64,000 nucleotides of DNA, from contig NC_077245.1 of assembly GCF_947179165.1 (NCBI RefSeq), forward strand, positions 49,062,286 through 49,126,285, written 5' to 3'. Positions 11,460 to 23,484 of the stretch are shown here, in pieces. Every line of letters begins with the position of its first letter. Position 1 is the first letter of the stretch. The DNA is from Solanum dulcamara. Its lineage: Eukaryota; Streptophyta; Magnoliopsida; Solanales; Solanaceae. The notes beneath the pieces are model-generated. The model searched no databases and was not told the DNA's origin. It was given only the letters and a program-made list of their open reading frames with translations. Made by a program: the position numbers and the translations under genes.

Positions 11460-13538
11460 TTTTACAATCCAAACCTAGGGCGTAGACATGACACATCAAT
11501 TGTAAACCCGAAGGATCTCAACAAGCCATCCTAGCATACATCGCATATATAAGGTAAAGAGACATAATCAATATAAATAGAAATATCAACTCAACATAGA
11601 AGTCAAGAAAAGTAAACTCCAACCATAAGACCATCATGGACTTACATCAATTTGAAATGTCTAAGCATGCCTCTATTCTAAACTAGATGGGGACAAGCTC
11701 CTAGCTCACCCGAGCTAGAAGAGAAATTCAAAGTAGCAATACGAAAATAAAGTCATGTCCTCGATGAAATGAGGACTCACCAACTCTTGAGAACTAAAGA
11801 AACTATAGCCATGAATAGGATGATCGCCCTATGCTCTTATATTATAAGACAACATAGGCAAAATATGCGTTAGTACATAGAAGGTACTAAGTATGTGAGA
11901 TAAGCATGAACAAGTAAAGGAACATGAACAATAGGACATAAGATGCATGACCAACATAATGAACATGAATAAGGCTTAAAAGAATTTGAAAACATATTAA
12001 AACTTATCGTTAATGCATCAAAAACTTCATAGTAAATCATATATCTTTACATTCAACTTGTGTGGGATAAGACCTTTAACCGACATCTTAAGACCATGCG
12101 AGCTATAATATAGAATCTGATGTAACTCCCACATTGAGAAAATAGAGGCTACTTTCCAAGGTAGACTCCGTGAGAAACAACTTTAACTTTGTGAGCTATA
12201 TGTGAATCTACAAGATAAGCCATGAATCCAATCTAAGGGGTAATGTAGTTTAGAACTTTAGGTTGCTACTAGAATTTCCTTGGGTAACTAATTATTTTAC
12301 CGCACCGAACCCCACCTAGAAGTCCTCTCGGTGCTTAGTCTATATCCCAACGGAATTTATTAAAACATGATCATAAATATTATAGAGAAAGATAGTAACT
12401 ACCTATCAACCATACTTTATAAAACATAATAAGAGTAGCTCATTAACTTTAGTGATTGATAGGAATTCATAACTTCGGTGAAAATTGTCCTTATCACTAT
12501 CTTTAAACATGATTGTGTGAGAATTATACTTATCACTCCATAATAACTAGCTTAGATCATAATTGATCATCATTATAACTTCATCATTAAATCATAATCT
12601 CAACTTCATTTATAAAAGATTTATTTTGAAATCATTGAACTCATGATCAAACTTATGTAAAAATCATCATTGAATCTCCTCATCATAATTGAAAGTAGCT
12701 TTATGCATGGACATTCAGAATTCAATATGAAATCATGCAAACTATATAGAAACATACTAATAATGATCATTCATAACATCTTTAACAAAATTTAAACAAC
12801 CAATGCAATTCATCAAAATTAGGGTTAATAGATAATTAAAAATTGAAGAAACACTTTGAAGAAACCTTGGGACTCCTTGGGTTAAAAGAACCCATGAATC
12901 AATTCCCACATACCATGGTGAAATAAACTTAGAATTGGAGAGAAACCTTAATCAATTTGAAACCCTAGCTTGAAACTTGAAGGATAAGCTTGAGAGAATT
13001 TAGAGTCTTGCCTTAGGGAAAATTTGAAAGATGATTTAGACTAGAAGGAATTTTGAAGAATTAGGTATATATAGATATTGAACTTGTCTATAAAAGTGTC
13101 TTGATACATTGAACTAAACTTTGGGAAAAGACAAGAGTTCCCTTAACTAAAATTGAATTTTGAACTTACGAGCCACTTCTATGAGTCGTCCTCAAGTCTT
13201 CAACTTATAGACTTGAGTCGTAGTGCAGGCATGGATTTATGATATTTTGGGGAGCCTTTGAAGTTGAGTCTATGAGTCATAGTTATGAATCGTCATCATG
13301 ATTACGAGTCGTCAAATTGACTCATCCTGTAGGTCTAAGAAGACCCTAATTTTGAGGTCTTTGAAGTTTGGTTACGAGTCATTTTAAGGCCCATAAACTT
13401 CCTTACAAGTCATCAAAACCACTTGTCCCATAGGTCTGAAAAAACTTGCAGAGTATAGAGTGACTCTTCAACTTGAGAAAAGGCTAAATTTTGAGGGATT
13501 TTCTTTGGTTCCAATTTTTTGATTTCCGAGGTCTTACA
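11460..13538 (-). repeat. 5' LTR of element D (about 2.1 kb)
   Basis: The right end reads GAGGTCTTACA at 13538, i.e. TGTAAGACCTC on the minus strand. The left end is degenerate (TTTACAATCCAAACCTAGGG where TGTCACGACCCAA is expected), followed by CGTAGACATGACAC. Scattered GAGTC/GACTC motifs lie at 13150-13450, related to the cluster in the LTR of E. No gene is visible inside it. Confidence 0.75.
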
Positions 13539-13840
13539 ATGAGTTAGATTTGCCATTGAAGTTTGCTATGGTTTATCCATTATTTGAAGAATCGATGTTA
13601 AGGATGTTTGTTGTTCCATTGTACCATTGGAAAATATGACTGTTGAAGAAAACTTAACGTATGAGGAGATTCCGGTGGAAATTTGAGATGGCAAGTGAAA
13701 TGTTTAAGAAACAAAGAGGTTGCGTCCATCAAGTTGTTGTGGATGAATCAATAAGTAAAGAGTGCTTAATGGGAAGTGGAAGTGGATATGATGAAGAGAT
13801 ATCCGTATCTCTTACCTTTCACTCAAGCCTATGGTATTAG
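13539..13840 (+). pseudogene. Integrase C-terminus and chromodomain-like relic of element E
   Basis: The plus strand opens in frame with YELDLPLKFAMVYP, the conserved block following the integrase core in this family, then ESMLRMFV. After a frameshift and stops it resumes as CLRNKEVASIKLLW and VEVDMMKRYPYLLPFTQ, the chromodomain-like end. The closest relatives in the window are 42190-42460 (plus) and 17178-17549 (minus). The upstream part of E was displaced by D. Confidence 0.8.
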
Positions 13841-14018
13841 GTGGTTCTTTCTCAAATCGCCTAGGTTCCTACGCTTCCATTTTTCCAATGTCTTCCATAT
13901 GCATGCATGTTCATAAAGTTGATTTTTAAAGACAATGTTTTATGCTAAGTTTGAATGTTTCCATGGATTATGCATTTAAATTTTTCATTGAATTCATGTT
14001 GTGTTGCTAGTTATAAGA

Positions 14019-14658
14019 TCCCGTAAGATGAAACATCGATCATAAGGAAAATCTCAAAAACAAAACTGACTACAAGTCTACGAGTTGGTCTATGACTCAT
14101 AGAGACTTTTATGGGTCATAGAGATGAGTCATAGATATGAATTCATGGATACAAAATTTACTAAGGCAAAAGCTACGTTGATGAGTCACTTGACAACTCG
14201 TAAAAAAAATGACGACTCGTAGAAACAATTCTTCGTGGCAAGGTTTGATGACATACAGGTGTGACCCTCATAATCCACTCTACGACTCAACAGAATGAGT
14301 CATAGAGGATATGATAACTCATCAAAATGAGTCATAACAAAACTTAAGAGGTTCGGTAAATGGGTAAATTCTCAGACCTGCAGGACCAGTGACCTTACGT
14401 TTTATAGATTACAATATGAGTCATAAACATGACTCATAACAAAAGTTCAGACACTTGATTTTTAGGCTTTTTGCAGGGCCTATAGGATAAGTCATTCCTA
14501 TGACTCATCACTATTTCTACGAATCATAGAACTAAGTCGTAAAGGTGCTCGATACAAAATTTAATAAGGGATAGTTCAATATTTTCCCTACATTCTAATA
14601 ATGTATGTGGACATTTTCAAGGAATAGATTCAATAAGAATTATGTCCTAAATACTCTT
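14019..14658 (+). repeat. 3' LTR of element E, truncated by element F
   Basis: After a 3' untranslated stretch (13841-14018) like that of element K, the sequence becomes TATAAGATCCCGTAAG, resembling the LTR start TGTAAGACC of D. It is rich in TGAGTCA/TGACTCA heptamers (eight between 14093 and 14507). It stops at 14658 where the LTR of F begins. No usable polypurine tract is seen; it was probably deleted. Confidence 0.55.
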
Positions 14659-16914
14659 TGTCACGACCCAAGCCTAGGGACTAGACGTGATATGGTGAAT
14701 AAGGAATTCAAAATTACCTCAAACAAACCTCGTAGAATTCTTTTAGACTATCATAGGTAATTACAATAAATAAACAAGTAGAAATTATAATAGTAAATCT
14801 TCAACTTGCATATGTCCAACAATACCTCGAACTTTTAGATTTAATGTCATAGCAAGTGTCTAAAGATCTCAACATATCATAAGCTAGAAAGATAAAAGAG
14901 TATTGTTCTTGGAACATGGGAACTCACCAAAATTAATCTTTAAATGAAATCTCAACTAGCCACGTGGAGGAAAATGAGGAGGAGCAGTGGTCCCTACATG
15001 GGGATATCACGTAGGCAAAAGAGTATGCGTTAGTGCTTTGAATGTACTAAGTATGTAAGCATGCATGAACATTGAGGAATAGTTAAAACATTTATGTAAT
15101 ATGAAACATAATGTAATGCATGCATAATCAATCATATAGATATCCTTTAAAATATTAATTTTATGGAAAAATGACCATAACCGATATTTAAGACCATGAG
15201 AGCTAGTACATGGAATCCAACATAACCCCCTACGTTGGTCGGGGAGACTACTTGCCGAGTTGATCTCCGTCAACTTTATTTATTTCTTTAACTTTAACTT
15301 TACGGACTTTCATGGATCCATTAGCCTAAGCCTACAAGGGCTCCTATGTTGGCAAATAGTTAATGAGACAAGGGGTTGCTACTAGGATTCCCTTACCAAA
15401 TCCAACCTCAATAACCCATTCGGTGCTAAGTCAATCCCACAGAATAGTTTAATACTTCAAAATAGTCATAGCATATAGCTTGAGAATTCAAAACATCATA
15501 TTTGGTAGAATAGCTCGTTAAAATATTTGGTGATTCAAATATGCAAGAATTATCCATATAGCATAAAGAATCCATCATTCATAACATTTCATCATTCTTT
15601 TATTTTATAAGACTCCCATTTTATCATAGACATTGCTTTTATAAACATTTATTTGGAGTCAAAACTTTTAAGTCAAACTTCATTAAAAATATAGGAAAAC
15701 TAAGTGGATTTAAATCACTTCAACTTGCAAACCTGTATGTAAATGAATATGCATAAATACTTTGAAATTTATTAATTAAAGATCATGCTTTAAACAACCC
15801 ATCGTGAATTTCAAGCACCTTTAAAGAGATAAATAGAGAAATTACTTGCAAACCATCAATTCATACATATGAAATCGTGTTGCATAAAAATAGACCAATA
15901 ATCATTAGTTTAACCATGATTCATGCTATTAAGTAAAAATAAGAATTACCCATAAGAAAATATTACTTGAAATCAAGAGATTTAGTTGAAAGAGTTTTGG
16001 ACTACATGGGTGGAAGAACCCATGGATAAACACCCACATAACTTAGAGTAAAGCTTAAAGAAAATAAACATAATTTATCATATAATCAAAATACTTTAGG
16101 CATGAGAGTGGAAGGAATACTCTCATTGAAACCTTACATACCTTGAATCTGAATCGTTACTCAAAATCGAAGGACTTATTAAACACTCTTGAATCCTAGC
16201 ATTTTCTCTTCGCCGGAGCGATTTGTGTACTACCCGGAGTATATGAATCACTAGAATAGTATTTCTATACTACTAAGATCTAAAACTATATTTTGAGATT
16301 GAGAAAAAGAGTGCATAGAGAGACGAGTTACTTGGGAAAGCTTGATGAATAAAATAATGAAATAAGGTGGGTATTTACAGATATGAAGGATGGACCTAAC
16401 AATAATTAAAATAATTATATAGAAAAATCTGAAAATTTAATGGAATATTATGATATCATGGGTGATGTCAAATGGATCTAGATCTTTCCATGGTCGGTGA
16501 GATGAACCTTCTTTTAACGGAATACCCTTTTTTGGAGCTATGTTTGAAAAGGATAACTTCCTCATTAGGATTTGGTGTCTGTATATGAATTCTTTTTCTA
16601 AAAGTCTACTTTCATGTCGTTCAAGAATAAACTTATTTAGAGTAGCCTACAGTGAGATATGATTTTTCTTCTATAAATACTCTATTTTTTCACAGCTCTA
16701 TGGCTTGCAACAATTTATTTACTTGACCTATACAAACTTCGTAACTTAAAATATGGTCGACATAAAAGTTGTAGGTAATGATGTTCGGGTTATTCATAAA
16801 TTTGAATCACCTAATTTGGACCAACCTATTAAAAGTTATGTTCAAAATACAGAAGCAATATCATTTTCATCGAGAATTGGAATATTATATACAACGTTTT
16901 TAGGGGGTGTTACA
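14659..16914 (-). repeat. 3' LTR of element F (2.26 kb)
   Basis: The plus strand begins TGTCACGACCCAAGCC at 14659 and ends GGGGGTGTTACA at 16914, giving TG...CA termini. The right end is followed directly by a polypurine tract. The left flank is ACTCT (14654-14658); the partner duplication is lost. Confidence 0.8.
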
Positions 16915-16917
16915 TTA

Positions 16918-16927
16918 TCTCCCCTTT
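16918..16927 (-). other. Polypurine tract of element F
   Basis: The plus strand TCTCCCCTTT is AAAGGGGAGA on the minus strand and lies three bases from the 3' LTR, as in element K (AAGGGGGAGA). Confidence 0.8.
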
Positions 16928-17177
16928 GGGAACATTCGTCCTTGAATGAGGAAAGACTTAGCTTGAGTAGAGTAGAGTGTAAACCAACAACCCATCGTTA
17001 ATTCAATAGTATAATTTAAAACATCGTTCGAAACATATTTCATAATTTTTGCAAGCATATTAGAAGAATAGTTGAAATGCAAGGATTTCAAGTAAATGAG
17101 AAAGGACAAGTTAATACCTTAGGTTTTGGTAGAGCGAAAAGATGAGGGTATCGCTGAATAATATATGCTTCCGCTTC

Positions 17178-18400
17178 CTATGTAGCACTTTCAATTTGTT
17201 GATTCCTCCAAAGGACTTTAACAAATGCAACTTCTTCTTTCCTCAATCGCTTAACTTGCCAGTCAAAAATTTCAACCAGAACTTCTTCAAAGGTAAGGTT
17301 TTCTTCAACATTCACTACTTTTAAAGGAACAATGGAACTAGGATCAAACACACATTTTCTCAACATAGACACATGGAACACCGGATGAACCATGGCCATT
17401 TCCAATGGAAACTCAAACTCATATGCAACCTTGCCAACACGTCTCATGATTCTATAAGGCCCTACATACCTAGGGCACAATTTCCCTTTCTTACCAAACC
17501 GAACCACACCCTTCATGGGTGAAACCTTCAGATACACCCAATCATCCATATTAAACTCAAGATCCCTTCAACCTTTATCGAATGATCTTCACCTTTTCTA
17601 AAACATCAAGTACCAAATTAGGGCCCAATAAGGCTATCTTACCTACTTCGAACCAACCAACATGGGATCTACATCATCTCACATACAAAGCCTCAAATGG
17701 TCCCATATCAATATTTGAGTGATAACTATTATTATAGGAAAACTCAATGAGTGGTCGATGATCATCCAATTTCCTTTAAACTCCAACACACAAGCCCTTA
17801 ACATATCCTCTAGTGTTTGAATTATCCTTTCGGCTTGCCCATACATTTGAGGATAGAATGCAATGCTCAATTTTACCTTAGTACAAAGGCTCTTTTGAAA
17901 TGATCTCCAAAAGTGAGAAGTGAATTGGGTACCATGATCCAAAATAATAGATAACCTCACACCATGCAACCTCACCAAATCTTGAATATACAACTTGGTA
18001 TAATCGTCATCACTATAAGAAGTCTTAACAGGTAGGAACCGAGCCAACTTAGTCATTCTATCAACAATTACCCAAATTGAATCATGACTCTTCCGGGTAT
18101 GAGGAAAACCCACTACAAAATCCATTTTCATATCTTCCCACTTCTAAGTAGGAATTTTAATGTCTTGAGCTAGGACACCCGGCCTTTGATGTTCGGCCTT
18201 ATTGGCAATTCGGACATTCGGATACCAACCTTGCTATGTCCTTCTTCATGCTACCCCACCAATAGAACTCTTTTAAGTCTCAGTACATTTTCATCGAACC
18301 AGGATGAATGGAGTATATAGAATTATGAGCCTTCATCAAGATCAAACTCCTTAGGCCATCAACATCCAGAATACATAGCCGACTTTGGTAGTATAGCACC
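17178..18400 (-). pseudogene. Integrase of element F (zinc finger, core, chromodomain-like tail)
   Basis: Integrase inserts the cDNA into the genome. Reading leftward, the HHCC zinc region (about 18400-18190) shows YSIHPGSMKMY and CPNCQ. The catalytic core (18131-17679) has MKMDFVVGFPHTRKSHDSIW with the first catalytic aspartate, then ILDHGTQFTSHFWRSFQ with the second, and YPQMYGQAERIIQTLEDMLRAC with the glutamate region. The usual HPQTDGQ is altered to YPQMYGQ. The C-terminal part (17549-17178) has DDWVYLKVSPMKGVVRFGKK, GPYRIMRRVGKVAYEFEFP and the tail EIFDWQVKRLRKEEVAFVKV. Frameshifts near 17680 and 18150 and a stop in the zinc region make it inactive. It is the best-preserved integrase in the window. 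Confidence 0.9.
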
Positions 18401-18411
18401 CTATATCCCCC

Positions 18412-19130
18412 TTAGTAAAAGACCTCTATCTTTTTTTCCTTCACCAACTTCTTTAACTCGATAAACGTCAGGTCAAGATCTTTCTTTGATTTAACATCAT
18501 CCACCAAAGAGGATTCGTACCTATTTTGAACAACCATACCACCATCATCAGTACCACATAACTTCACCCCTGATTTAGCCAACCGGTGAACATATTTCAT
18601 GAACTCCCTCTTTTCTTTATCCACATGGGCCACACTCCCCATAGACGCTCTACTAACTGCATCGGCAACCACATTGGCTTTATTCGGATGATAGTGCACA
18701 CATATGTCATAGTCCTTAAGGAGTTATAGCCACCTTCTTTGACTTAGATTAATGTCCTTTTAGGTGAACACATATTGAAGACTTTTATGATCGCTATACA
18801 CATCCACATGCACCCCATAGAGGTAATGCCTCCAAATCTTTAGAGCAAAAACAACAGCCACCAATTCAAGGTCATGGGTAATGTAGTTATGCTCATGCAC
18901 CTATAATTGTCTAGAAGCATAGACTATGACCTTGCTGTTTTATATTAAGACACAACCTAAACCAATCTTTGAAGCATCACAATAAACTACAAACCTTTCT
19001 AATCCTTCTAGTAAAGTCAAAATAGGAGCGGAGTTAAGTCGATCTTTCAAGGTCTGGAAACTCTTCTCACACTCATTCGTCCATATGAATTTGACTTTCT
19101 TTTGGGCCAATTTTATCATAGATGATAAGA
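18412..19130 (-). pseudogene. End of reverse transcriptase and RNase H of element F
   Basis: From 19130 leftward the sequence reads LAQKKVKFIWTNECEKSFQ, LKDRLNSAPILTL and FVVYCDASKIGLGCVLI, the connection and start of RNase H in plant Ty3/gypsy elements. RNase H continues at 18900-18650 with [33 protein letters not shown] and HYHPNKANVVADAVSRAS. These include the D, E, D residues of the RNase H active site in their usual blocks. A stop interrupts the QKD block. The segment 18699-18412 links to the integrase. Confidence 0.9.
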
Positions 19131-19990
19131 AGGAATCTTCTAATAATGCCAACATCTTGACCAATATCAGGTCTAGTACATATCAATGCATATATCGAAC
19201 TCCCTCCTACTGAAGAGTAGGAAAATTTGGCCATACTTTCTTTCTCCTTTTCTATTGTAGTACACATATTCTTACTCATCTTCAGATCAAGGGAAAGAAG
19301 TGTGCTAAAAAATTTTGCACTCTTCATATAGAATCGATCTAGTACACATTCAATGTACTTTTCCTAAGATAGCCACAACTTTCTACTTATTCGTTCTTGA
19401 CCAATCTTCATCCCCAGAATTTGTTGTGCTAGTCCCAAGTATTTCATGTCAAATAACTTGGAAAAACTTCCTTTTAACTTGGGAATCAGCTCCTTTTCCT
19501 ATCAAACAATTAACATGTCATCCACATACAAAAACAAAACAATAAAGTTGTTAGAAAATCTGTTGAAGTATACCCATGGATCAAAATAGGTCTTTATGTA
19601 AGTTTGAATTTTCATGAAAGAGTCAAGCTTTTTGTACCACTGTCAGGAGCTTGCTTCAATCCATAAAGACTCCTATTCAATTTGCACACCATGTGTTTCT
19701 GTTCAAATACTTCAAATCCTTCTGGCTACTCCATATAATTTTCCTCTTCCAAATCTCCATGAAAGAATGTAGTTTTCATGTCCAACTGCTCCACTTCAAG
19801 ATCTAGGCAAGCTATTGGGCTAAAAATAGTTTGAATAGAAGTCATTTTGACAATAGGTGAAATATTTTTATCAAAATCAAAACCTTTTACCACCCATCGA
19901 TCTTTGTATCTGAACAACTTTTCATTTCCTTTGTTCTTGACTTTAAAGAGTCACTTCCACTTAAGTGATTTTTTACCTTTTAAAAGTTGA
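19130..19990 (-). pseudogene. Ty1/copia reverse transcriptase, 5' two thirds
   Basis: The minus strand shows RWVVKGFDFDKNISPIVKM, TSIQTIF, LDLEVEQLDMKTTFFHGDLE and EENYME (19917-19726), the diagnostic N-terminal blocks of copia reverse transcriptase, including the D of the QLDMKTTF block. Toward 19327-19150 the later block SAKFFSTLLSLDLKMSKNMC and YALICTRPDIGQDVG appears. The region between contains stops. The RNase H that should follow is absent, because the sequence changes to gypsy. Confidence 0.9.
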
Positions 19991-20399
19991 TCCAACTTGT
20001 ATGTACCATTTTTATATAGATATTCCATCCATTCTTGCATATCTTTCATCCACTAACTTTTTTCTGAATAAGACAACATCTCTTTAAGACTATTTGGATC
20101 CCTTTCATCATTGATGAGGAAATACTCTAAAGAAGAGTACTTTGATGATGCTACCCTTCACATTTATGATCTTCCTAGAGTTTTGGATTTTTCTTTTTCT
20201 TCTTCTTGAGAAGGGTACTAAGCTTTCCCGATATAATCAACAAGTTGCTCTCCCTGGTCAATAACCTCATTTGGTTGCTTTCCTTACTCCGTAACCTCAT
20301 CGGTTATACTTTCTGCATTTATGAAATGGTAAGAAGTAGAATGAATGGTAAGAATATTAGGGACTATACCATTCATTTTCTGGCCTTCTTGGATAGATC

Positions 20400-21560
20400 A
20401 TCAATAATTCTAACTTCACTTTCTTGGAAGATTACATCTATGCTTTTGATGACCTTATTATTTACTGGATCCTATAGTCTATATCAAAATATTCATCTCC
20501 ATATCCTATTAATATGCATGATATTAATTTATCATCTAGCTTGGTTTTCTGATCCTTCGGTACATGTGCAAAAGCTTTGCAACTGAATAACTTTAGATGA
20601 AAGTAGGACACTTCTTTATTGGTCGAAACTCTCTCTGGGATGTCAAATTCCAATGGAACCGATGTACTATGATTGATAAGACAATGGGCCGTCTGATCTA
20701 CTTCATTCCAGAATGACTTAGGCAATTTAATCATTCTAAGCATGCTTCTGACCTTCTCAACAATAGTGCAATTCATCCTTTCATCTACATCATTTTATTG
20801 TGAGGTTCCAAGAACTGCCTTTTCATGTCTGATCTCATGGCATGTATAATACTCTTCTATTTCCTAGAAGTATAATCACCTCCATTAATAGTTTGGAAAC
20901 ACTTTAGCTTTTGACCCGTCTCCCTTTCTACCAGAGCATGAAACTTCTAGAATACTTGAAACACATGATATTTGGTTTTCAAGATATAAAACCACAATTT
21001 TTGTGAAGCAACATCAATAAAAGTAACAAAATGTTTGTTACCACTTATGAATTCTATCTGCATTGGACCAAAAACATTAGAGCATAATAATTAAAGTATA
21101 TTCAACTTTCTTTCAGACGATGTCTGAAATGAGACTCTATGTTGCTTACCAAATAAATAATAGTCACAAGGTTTTATCGTCATACATTTGAGAAAATAAA
21201 TAAGTGATTTCTTGGCAAGAATTTGCAATTCGTTCTAGCTCATATGACCCATTCTTTTATTCCACAAATATACAAAAAATTCTTTGTGAGCCATATTTAA
21301 TTTACCTCGGCATATTTCTGTATTTGTCCTGTACAACGTGCCTCGAGAAACTCCCTTTGCAATTACTAATTTCCCCTTGAAATGTCTCCATTTTTTATTT
21401 CCAAATAGTTCTCATATCCATATCAGTCCAAAACAATTTTTGAGATTAAGTTCATTCATAAATCAGGTACATGGTGCACATCCTTCAGTACCAATGTGTA
21501 TCCAACATTAGTCTTAATAAAAATATCTCCGATCCCCGCAATCTTTGAGTAACTTGTGTT
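20400..21560 (-). pseudogene. Ty1/copia integrase relic
   Basis: Core blocks in order on the minus strand are GNKHFVTFIDVASQKLWFYI (about 21045), CFQTINGGDYTSRK with the second aspartate region (about 20885), and then MNCTIVEKVRSMLRMIKLPK, HCLINHSTSVPLEFDIPERV and CKAFAHVPKDQKTKLDDKL (20776-20462). The end leads into a short linker toward reverse transcriptase. Stops in the core and a frameshift near 20780 show it is dead. Confidence 0.9.
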
Positions 21561-21579
21561 ACCTATTTTCACGATGCCA

Positions 21580-22298
21580 AAATCACTTGCTACATATTTA
21601 TAAAATATATATCTTATCAGCGTAAATGGTAAGATGTTGTTGCGTCAACCATCCATTCTAACTCTGCACCTTCCAAGTGCATGCATTCATCATCCTTGTA
21701 TATGAACAGAAACATATTGTCATTATTTTACACTGTGGCAATTATGTTGTCATTGTTGTTTTAGACACTACTTTCACATTTCCCCTTTTTAGATTTGAAT
21801 AATCTCTTTTGAAGTAATCTGGTTGATCGAAATTGTAGTAATTTCTTACTTTTGATTTTTATTGGACCTTGGACTTTCTATCAGATCCTGATCTACCATA
21901 ATTGTTCGAACTCTTTTGATAACTCTTGCCTCTACTTTCTGTGATGAGAGTATGTCCATCATTTTTAGGATTTTTTTCATCTTCTCATTGAGTAGAAGAG
22001 ATTATGTAACATCCTTTAGCTCAATATCGTCTTTACCATGTAAGATGGTTGTTACCAAATTATCGTAGTAAGATGATAACGAGTTTGGGAGCATTATTAC
22101 TTTATCTTCCTCCTCGATCTTTATTATGAGGTTTTCTAGCTGCATGATTAGTCCATTAAGCATATTTATATGTGAAAACAATTCGTACCTTCATCCATTT
22201 TAGGGCTTACAACTGCTTCTTTACGTACAATTTATTTGTCACAATTTTAGACATGTATAAATTTTCTAACCTTATCCAAATGCCACATGAACTCTCTT
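21580..22298 (-). pseudogene. Ty1/copia gag C-terminus, zinc knuckle and protease relic
   Basis: From 22298 leftward the frame reads ESSCGIWIRLENLYMS, then HINMLNGLIMQLENLIIKI, EEEDKVMLPNSLSSYYDNLV and TTILHGKDDIELKDVT, the capsid-type gag of copia elements. The zinc knuckle (about 21845) reads NYYNFDQPDYFKRDY, where all four metal ligands of C-x2-C-x4-H-x4-C are replaced. The protease region (about 21700-21620) has ECMHLEGAELEWMVDATTSY, with the catalytic aspartate kept but the DTAAS motif altered. A stop follows the zinc knuckle. Confidence 0.85.
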
Positions 22299-23147
22299 CA
22301 ATGAATATATCCCAAAACCTGGTGTCATAAGTATAAAGAGAATCTAATGCAAGGTTCGACTATGAAATACATCACAAGTATCTGAATAATGCTAAAGACT
22401 AAAAAATAAAAGAGATAACTAGTGGCGATCCAAATCCCAAGATCTCACCACTAATCTAAATATGTGAAATCAACTCGAAAGATTATCTATCACGCGAGGT
22501 ACCCTAACTTAGATTTGCATCAAAAAGGGACATAAAAGTAGGGATGAGTACAATCCACATACACTCAGTAGGTTTGACCGACTGTGTAAAATGAATTAAT
22601 TAAGTCTATGAAATAAACTAAGGAAGGCTTCCACCTGCATACAGAAAAGTACAATTTTGGCATAGGTGCCGCCAATTTATATAGAATAGCGAAATTAAAA
22701 AAAACACATTAGGACAACTCATTATAAAAATTAATTAGATAAGTCAAGTAGTACAAATAGCAATGCAACATAATGTAATATGATGATGCAATAATATGGT
22801 GGTACGTTGGAATCAAGGCAGCCACACAACCTGTCATATACACTTCTCGAGCTAAAGATTCTAGACAAGGAAACATGGGGTCTCACAGTCCATATACCAA
22901 TCAAAATCTCAACATTTCATTAACTTTTCACTTAGCTCATGGTCGATGATATAAAAAGTTGCCATATTTTTCTTTCTCAAAAAGAACTTCTGCAGTTCTC
23001 AACTTCCTAATATCAATGATATGATGAATGGGGATGAATGCATCACAACACATATGTCATGGAGGTAATATTCAACTAAACGTGTAATACAAGGCTAAAA
23101 TTTGTCACAACTCAACTGAAATATGATATTCACCCTCAATAGATAGT
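22298..23147 (-). repeat. M-family LTR1, left piece
   Basis: The sequence aligns with LTR2 at 54096-54954 from CAATGAA onward, including CTCAGTAGGTTTGACC and the GGTGCCGCCAATTTATATA area. It is cut on the left by the copia fragment and on the right by element K, which inserted after AGATAGT. The continuation is at 48635. Confidence 0.85.
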
Positions 23148-23484
23148 TGTAACACCCCTCAAAAATGCCCACAAAATACCTTAAGGATTCCTTAGAAATA
23201 GGCCTCTCATGTAACACATTATTCTTAATCTTTTTGGAAAATCCGAGTTCGGAATATCGATCAGGGGGTCAAAACCTACGGGAAAATAGTCTCGGTTGAT
23301 ATTTAGGACCGGTAGAATAGAAGAAATATTTACGAAGTAACCACAAAATAGTGTGATCCACGACAAAACCGCATCGCGGACCTGGGAAGCAGTTCTGGCT
23401 GAGTAGATCGCGACAAGTCTGCATCGCGGACCTAGGAAGGGTTCCTAACTGAATTTAATTTCTTTTATTTAGGGACATTTTAGA
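23148..23484 (+). repeat. 5' LTR of K, piece 1
   Basis: It starts TGTAACACCCCTCAAA, identical in layout to the 3' LTR start at 42714, and is cut after ATTTTAGA by element H. Confidence 0.9.

Larger units (their letters stand above)
10102..13538 (-). mobile_element. Ty3/gypsy element D: gag, primer site and 5' LTR
   Basis: The left part (pol and 3' LTR) is not seen, because LTR C abuts the gag at 10101. What remains in element order is the 5' LTR (13538 down to 11460), a primer binding site, a leader and a decayed gag starting at 11240. The right flank from 13539 is in-frame integrase sequence of another element on the opposite strand, so D inserted into E. Confidence 0.75.
14659..19130 (-). 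mobile_element. Ty3/gypsy element F, 3' half
   Basis: The element consists of its 3' LTR (14659-16914), polypurine tract, and a pol gene read from 19130 down to 17178 in the order end of reverse transcriptase, RNase H, integrase, chromodomain-like tail. Everything upstream (gag, protease, most of reverse transcriptase, 5' LTR) is replaced at about 19130 by Ty1/copia sequence in the same direction. Confidence 0.8.
19130..22298 (-). mobile_element. Ty1/copia fragment without LTRs
   Basis: Reading leftward the order is gag C-terminal half, zinc knuckle, protease, integrase, reverse transcriptase, which is the copia order (integrase before reverse transcriptase) rather than gypsy. Both ends are broken: gag begins inside the domain at about 22298 where M LTR1 sequence starts, and reverse transcriptase switches to gypsy sequence at about 19130. 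No copia LTR or primer site is present. The protein blocks resemble the Tnt1/Tork type. Confidence 0.85.

Noticed and set aside
16753..17001. An 82-codon plus-strand frame
   Set aside because: It straddles the end of the F LTR and the polypurine tract, on the wrong strand for the element, with no domain.
19073..19327. A continuous frame crossing the copia/gypsy junction, as if a fusion protein
   Set aside because: Past the junction the frame is not the gypsy frame; the gypsy residues are read in the neighbouring frame. It is a chance open frame over a recombination point.
20206..20586. A 126-codon plus-strand frame rich in hydrophobic residues
   Set aside because: It is the antisense of copia integrase and the integrase-RT linker; the hydrophobic look follows from reverse-complement codon bias.
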